Part shown: positions 36,703 to 45,499 of the stretch, in pieces
Numbering within the stretch: position 1 is the first letter of the stretch
Layout: every line of letters starts with the position of its first letter
Assembly (NCBI RefSeq): GCF_900105045.1
Contig: NZ_LT629739.1
Coordinates: 3,286,001-3,350,000 of the forward strand
Direction: 5' to 3'
Length of the DNA: 64,000 nt
Origin: Brevibacterium picturae
Lineage (GTDB): Bacteria > Actinomycetota > Actinomycetes > Actinomycetales > Brevibacteriaceae
Notes under the pieces: model-generated
What the model saw: the letters and a program-made list of their open reading frames with translations, nothing else
Told to the model about the DNA's origin: nothing
Database searches by the model: none
Translations under genes and position numbers: made by a program

Positions 36703-36742
36703 GCGTCACCGGCGGGATGACTTGATCTCCCGCCGGTGGCGC
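36703..36742. repeat. 15-bp inverted repeat
   Basis: GCGTCACCGGCGGGA (36703-36717) pairs with 36728-36742, with one G-U pair and a 10-nt loop. It lies between divergent genes, so it is not a terminator for either gene. Confidence 0.75.
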
Positions 36743-36809
36743 TAAATTCTGTCGGCCATCCTCGCAGCGCCGAACCCAACCCAGCCCAACCCAATCCAAC
36801 CCAATCCAG

Positions 36810-36845
36810 CGCCGAGGTGGCACGACTGTTCGTGTCACCTCGGCG
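36810..36845. repeat. 16-bp inverted repeat with CCGAGGTGG arms
   Basis: CGCCGAGGTGGCACGA (36810-36825) pairs with 36830-36845, with one wobble and a 4-nt loop, just right of a CCCAA tandem array. The arm shares CGCCGAGGTGGC with the palindrome at 16610. Confidence 0.75.
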
Positions 36846-36939
36846 ATGGTGGTCGGCGGGGTTTCCCGGTGCTTTTCGGCAGTGAGTGCGGGTCGCGGAT
36901 TCAAGCCTGAGGGCCGCGATGCACTAGGATTGCATCATT

Positions 36940-38058
36940 ATGCCCACTGATTATTCTGCTGAAATCGCCAACCTCCGTCAGACCTACAAAGCGATCCTGG
37001 ACGTGTCCGACCTGGACAACCTTCGCTCCGAGGTCGCCGAAATGACGGAGCAGGCATCGGCGCCGTCCTTCTGGGACGATCCGGACTCGGCCCAGAAGAT
37101 CTCGGCCACGCTCTCGCACAAGCAGGGAACCCTGGAGAAGCTCGAGAAGTTCGGTGAGCGCATCGACGATGCCGAGCTTCTCATCGAGATGTCCGAGGAC
37201 GAAGGCGATGAGGATTCGAAGGTCGAAGCCGAACGCGACCTCAAGAAGCTCCACGACCAGTTGGCCGAGCTCGAGATCTCGACCCTGCTCAACCACGAAT
37301 ACGATGAGCGTTCGGCCGTGGTGACTGTGCGCTCCGGAGCCGGCGGCGACGATGCCACCGACTGGGCGCAGATGCTCATCCGCATGTACATCCGCTGGGG
37401 CGAGAACCGCGGGTACAACGTGCAGCAGCTCGACACCTCCTACGCTGAAGGCGCGGGCATCAAGTCCGCAACGATCCAGGTCAACGCCCCCTACGCCTAC
37501 GGAACCTTGTCCGTCGAGGCAGGCACACACCGTCTCGTGCGCATCAGCCCCTTCGACAACCAGGGACGTCGTCAGACCTCCTTCGCCGCCGTCGAGGTCG
37601 TCCCGCTCATCGAGTCCACCGACCACGTCGAGATCGATGAGAACGATCTACGCATCGACGTCTACCGGTCCTCGGGCCCCGGTGGTCAGTCTGTGAACAC
37701 GACGGACTCGGCCGTGCGCATCACACACGAGCCCACCGGCGTCGTCGTGAGCATGCAGAACGAGAAATCGCAGATCCAGAACCGCGAAGCCGCAATGCGC
37801 GTGCTGCAGTCACGACTCCTCGACCTCAAGCGTCAGGAAGAAGCGGCGGAGAAGAAGGAGTTGGCCGGCGACATCAAGGCCAGCTGGGGCGACCAGATGC
37901 GCTCCTACGTCACCCACCCGTACCAGATGGTCAAGGACCTGCGCTCGGGCTACGAGGTCAACAACCCCTCAAACGTCTTCGACGGAGACATCGACGGGCT
38001 CATCGAAGCCGGCATCCGGTGGCGCAAGGAACAGGAGATGGCCGAAGAGACATCCTGA
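36940..38058 (+). CDS. prfB: Peptide chain release factor 2
   Basis: The 372-residue factor has the RF2 tripeptide in [14 protein letters not shown] and the catalytic GGQ in [20 protein letters not shown]. It releases peptides at UGA and UAA codons. The frame is continuous from ATG 36940, with no internal UGA near codon 25, so there is no autoregulatory frameshift, as expected in actinobacteria. It precedes ftsE, ftsX, an M23 peptidase, smpB and ssrA, a conserved actinobacterial neighbourhood. Confidence 0.95.
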   Translation: MPTDYSAEIANLRQTYKAILDVSDLDNLRSEVAEMTEQASAPSFWDDPDSAQKISATLSHKQGTLEKLEKFGERIDDAELLIEMSEDEGDEDSKVEAERDLKKLHDQLAELEISTLLNHEYDERSAVVTVRSGAGGDDATDWAQMLIRMYIRWGENRGYNVQQLDTSYAEGAGIKSATIQVNAPYAYGTLSVEAGTHRLVRISPFDNQGRRQTSFAAVEVVPLIESTDHVEIDENDLRIDVYRSSGPGGQSVNTTDSAVRITHEPTGVVVSMQNEKSQIQNREAAMRVLQSRLLDLKRQEEAAEKKELAGDIKASWGDQMRSYVTHPYQMVKDLRSGYEVNNPSNVFDGDIDGLIEAGIRWRKEQEMAEETS

Positions 38059-38408
38059 TCTGCAGCTGCGCCGCGAATCCGCCGAACGCCGACCGGAAAA
38101 TTAGCCAAGCTCGAAATTCGCGTAGACAGAAGGTCGATTTTCGGCGCCTGCATCACACCTCTCTCCACGCGAAATACCGGGCCAGGCCGGGGCTCCGACG
38201 GACTCGACCCCGACGCTCGCCGTTCGCCTCCCGCCGCTCGCCGGTCCTGGGCGCTGGCAGCCACTGACACGTGGCAACCACCTCGGCCGCATGCGGCTGT
38301 GAACTTCCTCCAATGCGCAACACACGCCCGGGAGCCTCCCGGATCATCATGGAGCTGTTACGTACAGTGGAAGCGGCCGAGCCATCCGCGACATGATTGA
38401 AGACCCCC
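38059..38408. other. Intergenic region prfB-ftsE
   Basis: About 350 bp without a convincing gene. It contains two perfect palindromes: GCCGCATGCGGC (38286-38297) and CCGGGAG-C-CTCCCGG (38328-38342). The second lies 66 bp before ftsE and could be an operator or a short terminator. AT-rich TTACGTACAGT near 38357 may be part of a promoter. Confidence 0.45.
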
Positions 38409-39098
38409 TTGATCAAATTCGACTCAGTTTCGAAGTCCTACGACGCACGCTCCCGCAGAGCACTCGACGACATCTCGTTCGAAGCAGATCGCGGAGAGTT
38501 CGTGTTCCTCGTCGGCGCTTCGGGCTCGGGTAAGTCCACGGTCATCCGCCTCATTCTGCGCGAAGAGGTGCCCAGCACGGGCCGGATCCACATCGCGGGA
38601 AAATCGGTCGTGAAGATGCCCAGCTGGAAGGTGCCCTACCTGCGTCGGGGGATCGGCACAGTGTTCCAGGACTTCCGTCTGCTGCCGAACAAGACTGTCT
38701 TCGCCAACGTCGCCTTCGCACTCCAGGTCATCGGCAAATCCCGGGCGGCCATGTCGACATTGGTCCCCGATGTGCTCGAGACCGTGGGACTGGACGGCAA
38801 GGAGAAGCGCTACCCCAACGAACTCTCCGGCGGTGAGCAGCAGCGCGTGGCCATTGCCCGTGCCGTCGTGAACAAGCCGGGGATCCTGCTGGCCGATGAG
38901 CCGACAGGCAACCTCGACCCGAACACCAGCGCCGACATCATGTCGGTGCTCGAGAAGATCAACCGCAACGGAACCACGGTGCTCATGGCCACTCACGACG
39001 GAGAGATCGTCAACCGGATGCGCAAACGAGTCATCGAGCTCTCCGAGGGAACAATCGTCCGTGACGTCGAAGAGGGCACCTACGGAGTCGCCTCATGA
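38409..39098 (+). CDS. ftsE: Cell division ATP-binding protein FtsE
   Basis: The 229-residue ABC ATPase has P-loop GASGSGKST (36-44), Q-loop [16 protein letters not shown], signature [14 protein letters not shown] and Walker [13 protein letters not shown]. With FtsX it controls cell-wall hydrolases at the septum. I chose TTG 38409 because [11 protein letters not shown] matches family N-termini; TTG 38397 in the same frame is possible. The gene overlaps ftsX by four bases. Confidence 0.92.
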   Translation: MIKFDSVSKSYDARSRRALDDISFEADRGEFVFLVGASGSGKSTVIRLILREEVPSTGRIHIAGKSVVKMPSWKVPYLRRGIGTVFQDFRLLPNKTVFANVAFALQVIGKSRAAMSTLVPDVLETVGLDGKEKRYPNELSGGEQQRVAIARAVVNKPGILLADEPTGNLDPNTSADIMSVLEKINRNGTTVLMATHDGEIVNRMRKRVIELSEGTIVRDVEEGTYGVAS

Positions 39099-40009
39099 GG
39101 GCCGGATTCATCCTTTCCGAGGTCTGGTCAGGACTGCGCAAGAACGTTTCGATGGTCCTGTCCGTGGTGCTCGTGACCTTCGTGTCTCTGCTCTTCGTGG
39201 GTGCGGCAATCCTGCTGCAGATGCAGGTCGGGCAGATGAAGGACTACTGGTACGACCGCGTCCAGGTCTCCATCTTCCTGTGCCCGCCGGACTCCGAAGC
39301 CACCAACTGCGTCGAGGGCGAGGCCACCGATACGCAGAAGAAGAACATCGAAGACCAATTGAACAGCTCGGAGCTCGCCCCCTACGTCGACGAGGTCTAC
39401 TTCGAGGACAAGGCCGAGGCTTTCGATCACTTCCAGGACCAGTTCAAAGGCACCAGCCTCGAAGGCACCGTTCCCGAAGATGAGATGAACGAGTCGTTCA
39501 GGGTCAAGCTCAAGGACGCCGAGAAGTACGAGATCATTAAGGAATCGTTCTCCTCCACCCAGGGCGTCGAGGAGGTCGTTGACCAGAATCAGCTCCTCGA
39601 CCGCCTGTTCGGCGTTCTCAACATCGCCACCGTCATCGCAGTCGCGATTGCAGGCATCATGCTGCTGTGTGCGATGCTCCTCATCGCCACGACCATCCGG
39701 CTCTCCGCGTTCTCGAGACGCCGAGAAACGGGGATCATGCGCCTGGTGGGTGCGTCGAACACATTCATCCAACTCCCGTTCCTGCTCGAGGGCGTCATCG
39801 CCTCGGCAATCGGGGCGACTCTGTCCGCTGGCACCCTGGGACTGCTCGTCCACTTCGGCGTCAGCGGATGGCTGCAGGGACAGGCGACGGGCTTCAGCCT
39901 GATCTCCGGAGTCAATGTCCTCATCGTGGCCCCAATCCTCATCGCCATCGGTGTGATCATGGCCGGGGCGTCGTCCCTGATCACCCTGAACAAGTACACG
40001 AAGGTCTGA
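39095..40009 (+). CDS. ftsX: Cell division membrane protein FtsX
   Basis: The 304-residue protein has the FtsX plan: a short cytoplasmic N-terminus, a first helix at about 22-42, a large extracellular domain (about 45-175) with two cysteines ([10 protein letters not shown]), then three C-terminal helices. [19 protein letters not shown] is the characteristic FtsX/MacB-type cytoplasmic segment. ATG 39095 overlaps the ftsE stop. The next gene encodes the probable peptidoglycan hydrolase it activates. Confidence 0.93.
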   Translation: MRAGFILSEVWSGLRKNVSMVLSVVLVTFVSLLFVGAAILLQMQVGQMKDYWYDRVQVSIFLCPPDSEATNCVEGEATDTQKKNIEDQLNSSELAPYVDEVYFEDKAEAFDHFQDQFKGTSLEGTVPEDEMNESFRVKLKDAEKYEIIKESFSSTQGVEEVVDQNQLLDRLFGVLNIATVIAVAIAGIMLLCAMLLIATTIRLSAFSRRRETGIMRLVGASNTFIQLPFLLEGVIASAIGATLSAGTLGLLVHFGVSGWLQGQATGFSLISGVNVLIVAPILIAIGVIMAGASSLITLNKYTKV

Positions 40010-40010
40010 G

Positions 40011-41240
40011 ATGAAACGCAGACTCGGTTTAGTGATCACGGCGGCAGTGCTCACCGTCATCCTGCCTGTCACCTCGGCGGGGGCCAATCCCAGGGATGAC
40101 AAGAGCAAGGTCGACGACCGAGTCAAGGAACTCCAGCAGGAGTTCGAAGGCCTCGACGAGGACCTTGCCCGAGTCATCGCCGAACGAGACGCAGCAGAGG
40201 AGAAGCTGCCCGACGCCGAGGCCGCCTCAGACAAGGCCGATGATGCGCTGGCAGAGGCCATAGAGAAGGACGATGCCATGGCCGCTCGCCTCACCTCGGC
40301 CCAGAATGCGCAGAAGGAACTCAAAACGTCGATCAAGGACGGCGCGGAGGAGATCGAGAAGCACAAGACCTCGGCCGCACGCATCGGGCGGCAGGCGTAT
40401 CAGAACTCCGGGATCACCTCCGACCTGGCGATGCTGCTGCAGATGGCCGAAGGCACCAGCGCCGATGGAGGGATTGGGCGTGTCGACTCTGCCGTGCGGT
40501 CGCAGCAGCGCACGATCGACAACCTGTCCGAGCAGCGGGCCGTGAACGAGAACAACGAAGAGCGCCTCTCCGGTGTCACCGATGAGATCTCCGACCTCAA
40601 AGACGAAGCCGCCGAGGCTGTGCTGGCCAAGGAGGCCGCGCAGGTCGACGCGAAGAAGAAGGCCGACAAACTCAACGACATCATCACTGCGAAGGATGAT
40701 GCGGAAGAGACGATCTCGGACAACAAGGCCGAGACCGAGGCGCAGCTGCAGAAGGAGAAAGAGGAGCAGGACAGGCTGGCGAAGAAGGTCCGCGAGTGGG
40801 AGAAGGAGCAGGAGAAGAAGGGCAAGTTCGTCTATGGCGACGGCGAGTTGGCCAATCCTGCCAAGGGATACCCCACCACCTCACCCTTCGGTTATCGCAT
40901 CCACCCGATCACCGGTGCGAAGAAACTCCATTCGGGCACCGACTTCGGCGTGCCCTGCGGAACCCCGATCCACGCCGCCGGTGATGGCGTGGTCGTCGGT
41001 GCTGGCTGGACTGGCGGCTACGGCAACAGAGTGGTCGTCTCCCACGGCAAGATCGAGGGCGATTCGATCGCCTCGACCTACAACCACAATACGAAGGTCA
41101 AGGTGCACGCGGGGCAGAAGGTGAAGAAGGGCGATGTCATCTCGATCTCGGGCACGACCGGTGCATCCACCGGCTGCCACCTGCACTTCGAGATCATGAA
41201 GAATGGTGGCTACGTCGATCCGATGCCCTACATCTCCTGA
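40011..41240 (+). CDS. PcsB-like secreted M23 peptidoglycan endopeptidase
   Basis: The 409-residue exported protein has a signal peptide (about 1-25, cleavage after TSAGA). A long charged coiled coil (about 28-260) follows, then a C-terminal LytM/M23 domain with the zinc motifs HSGTDFG and HLHFE. It begins one base after ftsX. Coiled-coil M23 proteins such as PcsB and RipC-type hydrolases are activated by FtsEX, so this is the likely FtsEX-controlled hydrolase. The weak hairpin GGCGGC/GCCGCC at about 41263-41280 may terminate the transcript. Confidence 0.9.
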   Translation: MKRRLGLVITAAVLTVILPVTSAGANPRDDKSKVDDRVKELQQEFEGLDEDLARVIAERDAAEEKLPDAEAASDKADDALAEAIEKDDAMAARLTSAQNAQKELKTSIKDGAEEIEKHKTSAARIGRQAYQNSGITSDLAMLLQMAEGTSADGGIGRVDSAVRSQQRTIDNLSEQRAVNENNEERLSGVTDEISDLKDEAAEAVLAKEAAQVDAKKKADKLNDIITAKDDAEETISDNKAETEAQLQKEKEEQDRLAKKVREWEKEQEKKGKFVYGDGELANPAKGYPTTSPFGYRIHPITGAKKLHSGTDFGVPCGTPIHAAGDGVVVGAGWTGGYGNRVVVSHGKIEGDSIASTYNHNTKVKVHAGQKVKKGDVISISGTTGASTGCHLHFEIMKNGGYVDPMPYIS

Positions 41241-41413
41241 CCGCTACTTGACCTCGCCGAGGCGGCCCCTCAGCCGCCGTTATCGTAGTCTTCCGTACGC
41301 GATATCATTGAGCTAAACTTGTGGGTCTGCGTGTCTACGCGATCAAGCAGTCCTCCAGGGCTGACTGTCACTGGACGGGCGCGCTGAGTCAAGATACAGA
41401 AAGGAGGCCGGGC

Positions 41414-41884
41414 ATGCCGAAGGAAACTGGCAAGAACGTCATTGCGAGGAACCGCAAGGCACAACACGACTATCACATCTTGGATACGTGGGAGGCCGGC
41501 CTCGTGCTGACCGGAACAGAGGTGAAGTCACTGCGAGAGGGCAGGGCATCGCTGAGGGACGGATTCGCGCTGATCTTCCAAGGTGAGGCGTGGCTTGAAG
41601 GCGTCTATATTCCCGAATACACGCAGGGAACGTGGACGAACCACACCGCCAGGCGGCGTCGGAAGCTGCTCCTGCACCGTGATGAGATCCTCAAGATCTC
41701 GCAGAAGGTGAAGGAGTCGGGACGGACCTTGGTTCCGCTCGAACTGTACTTTGATGGATCCCGCGCCAAGGTCGAGCTCGCACTGGCCAAGGGCAAGCGC
41801 GAATGGGACAAGCGTCAGACGTTGCGCGAGGCGCAGGACAAGCGTGAGGCCGAGCGTGCGATCAAGGCCAAGCAGTTCCTCTGA
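41414..41884 (+). CDS. smpB: SsrA-binding protein SmpB
   Basis: The 156-residue protein matches SmpB throughout: [41 protein letters not shown], and a basic C-terminal tail ending RAIKAKQFL. It loads tmRNA into stalled ribosomes. ATG 41414 lies seven bases after a perfect AAGGAGG. Its RNA partner ssrA is encoded immediately downstream. Confidence 0.97.
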   Translation: MPKETGKNVIARNRKAQHDYHILDTWEAGLVLTGTEVKSLREGRASLRDGFALIFQGEAWLEGVYIPEYTQGTWTNHTARRRRKLLLHRDEILKISQKVKESGRTLVPLELYFDGSRAKVELALAKGKREWDKRQTLREAQDKREAERAIKAKQFL

Positions 41885-42038
41885 AGCTGCCCTTTTGAGC
41901 TCATTGTTGCGGCTGAATTTCCGGTCTCGGGAATGCAATTGGGTCGTCTGGTGTTGAGGGAGTATGCTGGTTATTCTGATCGGTGAATGACCCTGTTCGT
42001 ACAGGTGAACGCGCTGATCGGATTTGGTAAAAGAATAT

Positions 42039-42412
42039 GGGGATGATCGGTTTCGACGTTGGACACTGCGTCGGGAGAAGCGGGCCGAGAAAGTAGAGTC
42101 ATCTCGTTAATGTCCTCTGCAAAACAATAGGTGCTAAGTCTAATAACCGCACCGATTTCGCCCTCGCTGCCTGATAAGGCCGAGCTGCGAATCCGTCAGT
42201 CTAGAGTTGCTTCCGCTCTAGTTCCTGGCGTCGCTTAGGGAGCCACTGCTTCAGATATTCGTTGAGGGTATCTGAGGGACTTTTACTCAACTCCGTTCGT
42301 TGATCCACGTGTTCGTGCGAGGATCAGAACCTAAGAAACTATTTCACGAACTGCGCCCGGAGAAGTCCTGACAATCTGCCGACGGACGCGGGTTCGATTC
42401 CCGCCATCTCCA
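42039..42412 (+). ncRNA. ssrA: Transfer-messenger RNA
   Basis: The 5' GGGGATG (42039-42045) pairs with 3' CATCTCC (42405-42411), and the tRNA-like GGTTCGATTCC T-arm is present near the 3' end. GATCGGTTTCGAC follows the 5' end as in other tmRNAs. The tag frame opens with the resume codon GCT at 42133 and reads AKSNNRTDFALAA before TGA at 42172-42174. CCA is not encoded directly after the discriminator A. Together with SmpB it rescues stalled ribosomes. The 3' end of ssrA is a classical integration site, and accessory DNA begins just downstream. Confidence 0.96.
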
Positions 42413-42416
42413 CTCC

Positions 42417-42450
42417 AAGGCCCCGGGTTCACTGCGAACTCGGGGCCTTT
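42417..42450 (+). terminator. Intrinsic terminator of ssrA
   Basis: AAGGCCCCGGGTTC (42417-42430) pairs with 42436-42449 (one wobble) around ACTGC, followed by a T-rich TCTGTTTG. Confidence 0.88.
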
Positions 42451-42539
42451 CTGTTTGCCTATTGCGTGTTCTAAGATTCAGCACAAGAGCAATTCGAATC
42501 TCGAGAGCACGACGAGAGCTGTAAGGACCGGAAGAACGA

Positions 42540-42719
42540 ATGAACAACTTGGACGAAATCAGGGCGGCGCGCCTCAGTAATATGGATGAGTCCACTCGTG
42601 CTGATTACGAGGCCGGGTATGAGGAAAATGACGAAGGCATCCGCATTTCACAAATCTTCTATGACGTGCGTAAGAGTCTCGGTCTGACCCAGTCTGGTCA
42701 GCGCCTGTTCATTACTTGA
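42540..42719 (+). pseudogene. Truncated XRE/HigA-type antitoxin remnant
   Basis: This 59-codon frame reads MNNLDEIRAARLSNMDEST at its start and IFYDVRKSLGLTQ near its end. That is the pattern of the N-terminal part of HigA-like antitoxins, up to the first helices of the XRE DNA-binding domain. It stops right after GLTQ with an unrelated GQRLFIT tail, so the recognition helix and C-terminus are missing. An AAGGACCGGAAGAACGA stretch upstream could serve as a ribosome site. No toxin gene is next to it. The sequence to 43126 shows no intact gene. Confidence 0.5.
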
Positions 42720-42727
42720 CACGTGAC

Positions 42728-42747
42728 TTGGGGCTTCATCGCCCCAA
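42728..42747. repeat. Short hairpin TTGGGGC/GCCCCAA
   Basis: A 7-bp stem with a 6-nt loop just downstream of the antitoxin remnant; possibly its old terminator. Confidence 0.45.
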
Positions 42748-42829
42748 CCCGTAAGCTCCTTGTCATCGGCATCGTCGTCTGAAGTCACACCGTGTCAGCG
42801 AGTCGAGCGTGTTCTGCGCCGACAACTCC

Positions 42830-42849
42830 CAATATTGCGAGCAATATTG
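42830..42849. promoter_or_regulatory. Perfect dyad CAATATTGC-GA-GCAATATTG
   Basis: Nine-base arms with a 2-bp centre in AT-rich, apparently non-coding DNA. It looks like a repressor site, but no neighbouring regulator gene survives. Confidence 0.45.
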
Positions 42850-43056
42850 TCTCAATGTTGTATCGTTCGCGCGGGCTTAAACGTTCCCGGACTGCGCTTC
42901 CGATTCCGGACGATAACATCACTGACATAGGTAGTGTCTGGTATTGCTTATGCGGCGATCGACTACCTCGCCTTGTGGCCATATTGACCAGACGGCAGGC
43001 GACCGAGAAGTTCAGTTTGTATGAGTCGATCTAGATGTATGGATGCTGTTTCGGTT

Positions 43057-43071
43057 TCTCCACGGTGGAGA
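43057..43071. promoter_or_regulatory. Perfect palindrome TCTCCAC-G-GTGGAGA upstream of the split restriction-like gene
   Basis: It lies 56 bp before the probable TTG start at 43127 and could be the operator or promoter dyad of that gene. Confidence 0.4.
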
Positions 43072-43126
43072 CGTACTTTTAGTCTGACTTGTGCGGGCTG
43101 ACGTTTGAGTATGAAGGAATCGAATC

Positions 43127-43642
43127 TTGACGGATATAGCAGATCAACTGAAGGTATTGGCCACCTAGCTGGAGCGGACGCGAAGTGACCTCAGTACTGA
43201 GGAAGCAACAAAAACAACCTTGATCATGCCGTTCATCCAGAGCGTATTGGGATTTGATGTTTTTGATGGAACCGAGGTCATCCCAGAGTTCGTGGCCGAT
43301 GTGGGAATGAAGAAGGGTGAGAAGGTTGACTTCGCAATCGTCAATGATGACGAGATAGCGATTCTCATCGAATGCAAGAAGGTTGGTGAGTCACTCAGTC
43401 TCGAGAATGCCGCGCAGCTTTTTCGCTATTTCACAGTTACGACTGCTCGTATTGCCATACTTACGAACGGCAATGAATACCGGTTCTATACGGATCTCGA
43501 TGCGCCCAATAAGATGGACTCCCAGCCCTTCCTGGAACTCCGAATGGATGATCTCGATAGCAGTCTGTTCCCTGAAATCGAGAAACTTCGCAAGTCCAAT
43601 TTCGACCTTGAGTCAGTCCTTTCGGCTGCGGAAGAACTGTGA
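43127..43642 (+). pseudogene. COG4748-type restriction-endonuclease-like gene, 5' half
   Basis: The translation contains STEEATKTTLIMPFIQSVLG, VIPEFVADVGMKKGEKVDFA, LIECKK and FRYFTVTTARIAILTNG, which match the N-terminal, HsdR_N-like nuclease region of single-chain COG4748 proteins of about 350 residues. The core PD...ExK residues appear as D in GEKVDFA and E-x-K in IECKK. Two lesions are visible. An in-frame TAG at 43166-43168 separates the first 13 codons (from TTG 43127) from the rest. The frame also runs into the left end of a mobile element at 43638 and stops at 43640-43642. The missing C-terminal half is at 51376-51950. GC content is much lower than in the core genes, suggesting foreign origin. 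Confidence 0.82.
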
Positions 43643-43663
43643 GCTTCAGCGATGAATGGCGGT
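43638..43663 (+). repeat. Left terminal inverted repeat of the cargo element
   Basis: It begins TGTGAGCTTCAGCGAT and ends TGGCGGT; 24 of 26 bases match the complement of 51341-51366. A second TGGCGG follows at 43681. Confidence 0.88.
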
Positions 43664-43780
43664 TGTTTTACAGACTGAGATGGCGGCTCAAGTCGAGAAG
43701 GATTAATAGGCGAGTCTCTTCCGGTCCATATCGTGGTCGTCGAGACTACCTAGAGCGGTGACGACTCATCGCGTTGAGGA

Positions 43781-44406
43781 TCACACGAGAGTGGACCAGT
43801 AGTCCCAGAAGCGGTTGGCGATCAAAACGATGATGAGGAGGAACCAGCCAGTCAGGATCGCTCCACGGTATTCGTGGAGCAGGTTGATCCACTTTTGTCC
43901 CTTGCTCAGTGATCTGAGGTTTCGGGTAGAGGTGTACCAAAAGATGGGGATCGTCACTGCCCACACTGCCATGCAGTAGGGACATAGTGCCCCGATGACG
44001 TAGAGGCTCTGATAGATCAACCAGTGCACGAAGATGACCGCGAACGTGACACCGATCTGAATGGTGCCCAGTACCAGGCGGTGTATCGCCCTCCAGCGAA
44101 AAGACCTACGCCGATAGCCGCGACGATGGCGAAACCTGCGACGCCGATGATCGGGTTGGGAACACCAAATGCCGCGGCTTGCGGAGTCGCCATTACCGAG
44201 CCACAGGAGAGAACTGGGTTGACGTTGCAGCTGGGGATATAGTCCGGATTGGCGGCCAGTGTCATCTTCTCCACCAGCAACACCACAGCCGCTATCAACC
44301 CGATGAGCCCGCCTACGACGAATAACGCTGCCAGGCCACGGGACGACGTGACCGGGGTTTCTTGTGTCTCCGTCTCGTTGCCGGTCTCAGTCTTGGAGGG
44401 CAGCAT
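43781..44406 (-). pseudogene. Vitamin K epoxide reductase (VKOR) family protein, frameshifted
   Basis: The N-terminal frame (ATG 44406) encodes a first helix and the cysteines of YIPSCNVNPVLSCGSVM (Cys60, Cys68). The C-terminal frame (to 43781) encodes VHWLIYQSLYVIGALCPYC with the redox CPYC, and two more helices. The frames meet near 44070 at TACTGGGCACC: the upstream frame continues into nonsense, while a -1 shift gives the expected GTIQIGVTFAVIFVHW. VKOR reoxidises DsbA-like partners using quinones. It overlaps the DsbA-like gene by 20 bp. Either the gene is dead, or expression needs frameshifting, or this is a sequencing error. Confidence 0.85.
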
Positions 44407-45037
44407 CGAAAGCTTCCTCCAGGTCAGTGACGCTTTCGGGTTGGAGCTTCTCGCCGTCGAGGAAGAACGTTGGCGTGCCGGTGACTCCGAGGGCCTGCCC
44501 GTCCTTCTGGCTCTGCTCAACGCGCTCGAGAGTGGCCGGATCATCATAGGCTGCGGTGAACTGGTCCATGTCCAGGCCGAGTTCCTTAGCGTAACCAGAG
44601 AACTTCTCGCGTTGTGATGTCTCCTGGTGGCCCCATTCGTCTACCGTTTCGAACAAACGTTGATACATCGCCTCGAACTCGCCCTGTTCAGCAGCCGCCT
44701 CGGCGGCCAGGGCTGCGTTGACGGAGTTGTTATGTAAGGGCATATGACGCACGACGAATGTGACACGGTCCCCGTATTCCTTTCGCAGGTCCTCGATGAC
44801 CGGGTAAAGAGACAGGCAGCCTTCGCACTCGAAATCAAGGAACTCCACGAACACGGCTTCGCCACCCTTAGACAAGCGGGGGCTGTCATCGCGGACCAGT
44901 AAGTCGGCGGTGTCTGCACTGGTGGGTGCGGTGTCCGATTGTGGTTCGTTGCTGTCGTCATTGAACACCAGCAGACCGGCGAGGACGAGGGCGGCGACGC
45001 CGATCATTGCTAGGGAGATTTTCACGCTGCGGCTCAA
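44387..45037 (-). CDS. Membrane-anchored DsbA-like disulfide oxidase
   Basis: The 216-residue protein has an N-terminal signal anchor (about 6-25), then a DsbA/thioredoxin_4 domain with active site CEGC at 71-74 in VEFLDFECEGCLSLYP and the cis-proline in GVTGTPTFFLDG. It would catalyse disulfide formation in exported proteins, coupled to the VKOR encoded directly downstream and overlapping it. The TTG start at 45037 is the best in-frame choice, with a GTG four codons later as alternative. It is inside the mobile element, and its base composition is lower in GC than that of core genes. Confidence 0.87.
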   Translation of the reverse strand: MSRSVKISLAMIGVAALVLAGLLVFNDDSNEPQSDTAPTSADTADLLVRDDSPRLSKGGEAVFVEFLDFECEGCLSLYPVIEDLRKEYGDRVTFVVRHMPLHNNSVNAALAAEAAAEQGEFEAMYQRLFETVDEWGHQETSQREKFSGYAKELGLDMDQFTAAYDDPATLERVEQSQKDGQALGVTGTPTFFLDGEKLQPESVTDLEEAFDAALQD

Positions 45038-45499
45038 CGGTCGCTCACTTTCACGTAGGTCTTCGAGGATGGCATCATGCTGGCATCACTCACATCGGAT
45101 GGGTGGAAAAACTGCGGTTCGTGTAAACGGATCTGCGCTCAATGACAATGACAACCGCCCTTGCAATCTCATGCACCAGTCTGGAAGCCACAATATTGAG
45201 AACAGCGATGGAGAACGGAAGGCATCATGATGCTATCCAGAACCCAAAAGACATATCCAGTCACTACTGGTCGCCCAGTCTTGGCTGGATCCAGGCTTAG
45301 GGCATCGTTCTCACGATTGTGATTGTAAATTCGACCGCGGCTGACTTCACTGTAAATGCTGATCCGCCTGCCGGAACTCTCGATGCTCAGTTGCTCGCGT
45401 TGGTGCGCACGTACAGTGCTTCGGCGATCCTGCGGTCGAGCACCTCCCAGTACGAGCGGCCGTCGAGATACTGCAGCCTGATCTCGATTGGTCATCATT
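45038..45499. other. Gap inside the element, no intact gene
   Basis: A 109-codon reverse frame (45169-45498) starts just after lspA but has no recognisable motif. In another reverse frame, the last 30 or so codons up to a stop at 45387 read like a protein C-terminus (LQYLDGRSYWEVLDRRIAEA) and could be a leftover of a lost gene. Promoter sequence for the DsbA-like gene should lie at the left end of this gap. Confidence 0.4.

Larger units (their letters stand above)
36430..36939. other. Intergenic region between divergent cpaF and prfB, rich in repeats
   Basis: No gene is seen in these 510 bp. The left 200 bp are unusually AT-rich and probably hold the tad promoter. The right half contains an inverted repeat at 36703-36742, a pyrimidine-rich CCCAA/CCAAT tandem array at about 36774-36809 and a second inverted repeat at 36810-36845. 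Confidence 0.6.

Noticed and set aside
36940-37020. Programmed +1 frameshift expected in some prfB genes
   Set aside because: The frame is continuous through codon 25 with no UGA, so no frameshift is needed.
36901-37626. 241-codon reverse frame opposite prfB
   Set aside because: It is the mirror of the RF2 coding sequence; its acidic, leucine-rich product is a codon-bias shadow.
42405-42412. Duplicate of the ssrA 3' end as an attachment-site pair
   Set aside because: I looked for a second copy of the GGTTCGATTCCCGCC-type end to the right within the window and found none, so no att pair is claimed.
45387-45490. Short reverse-strand segment reading like a protein C-terminus
   Set aside because: About 30 codons look protein-like, but there is no start, no family I can name and stops on both sides; mentioned only as a possible leftover.
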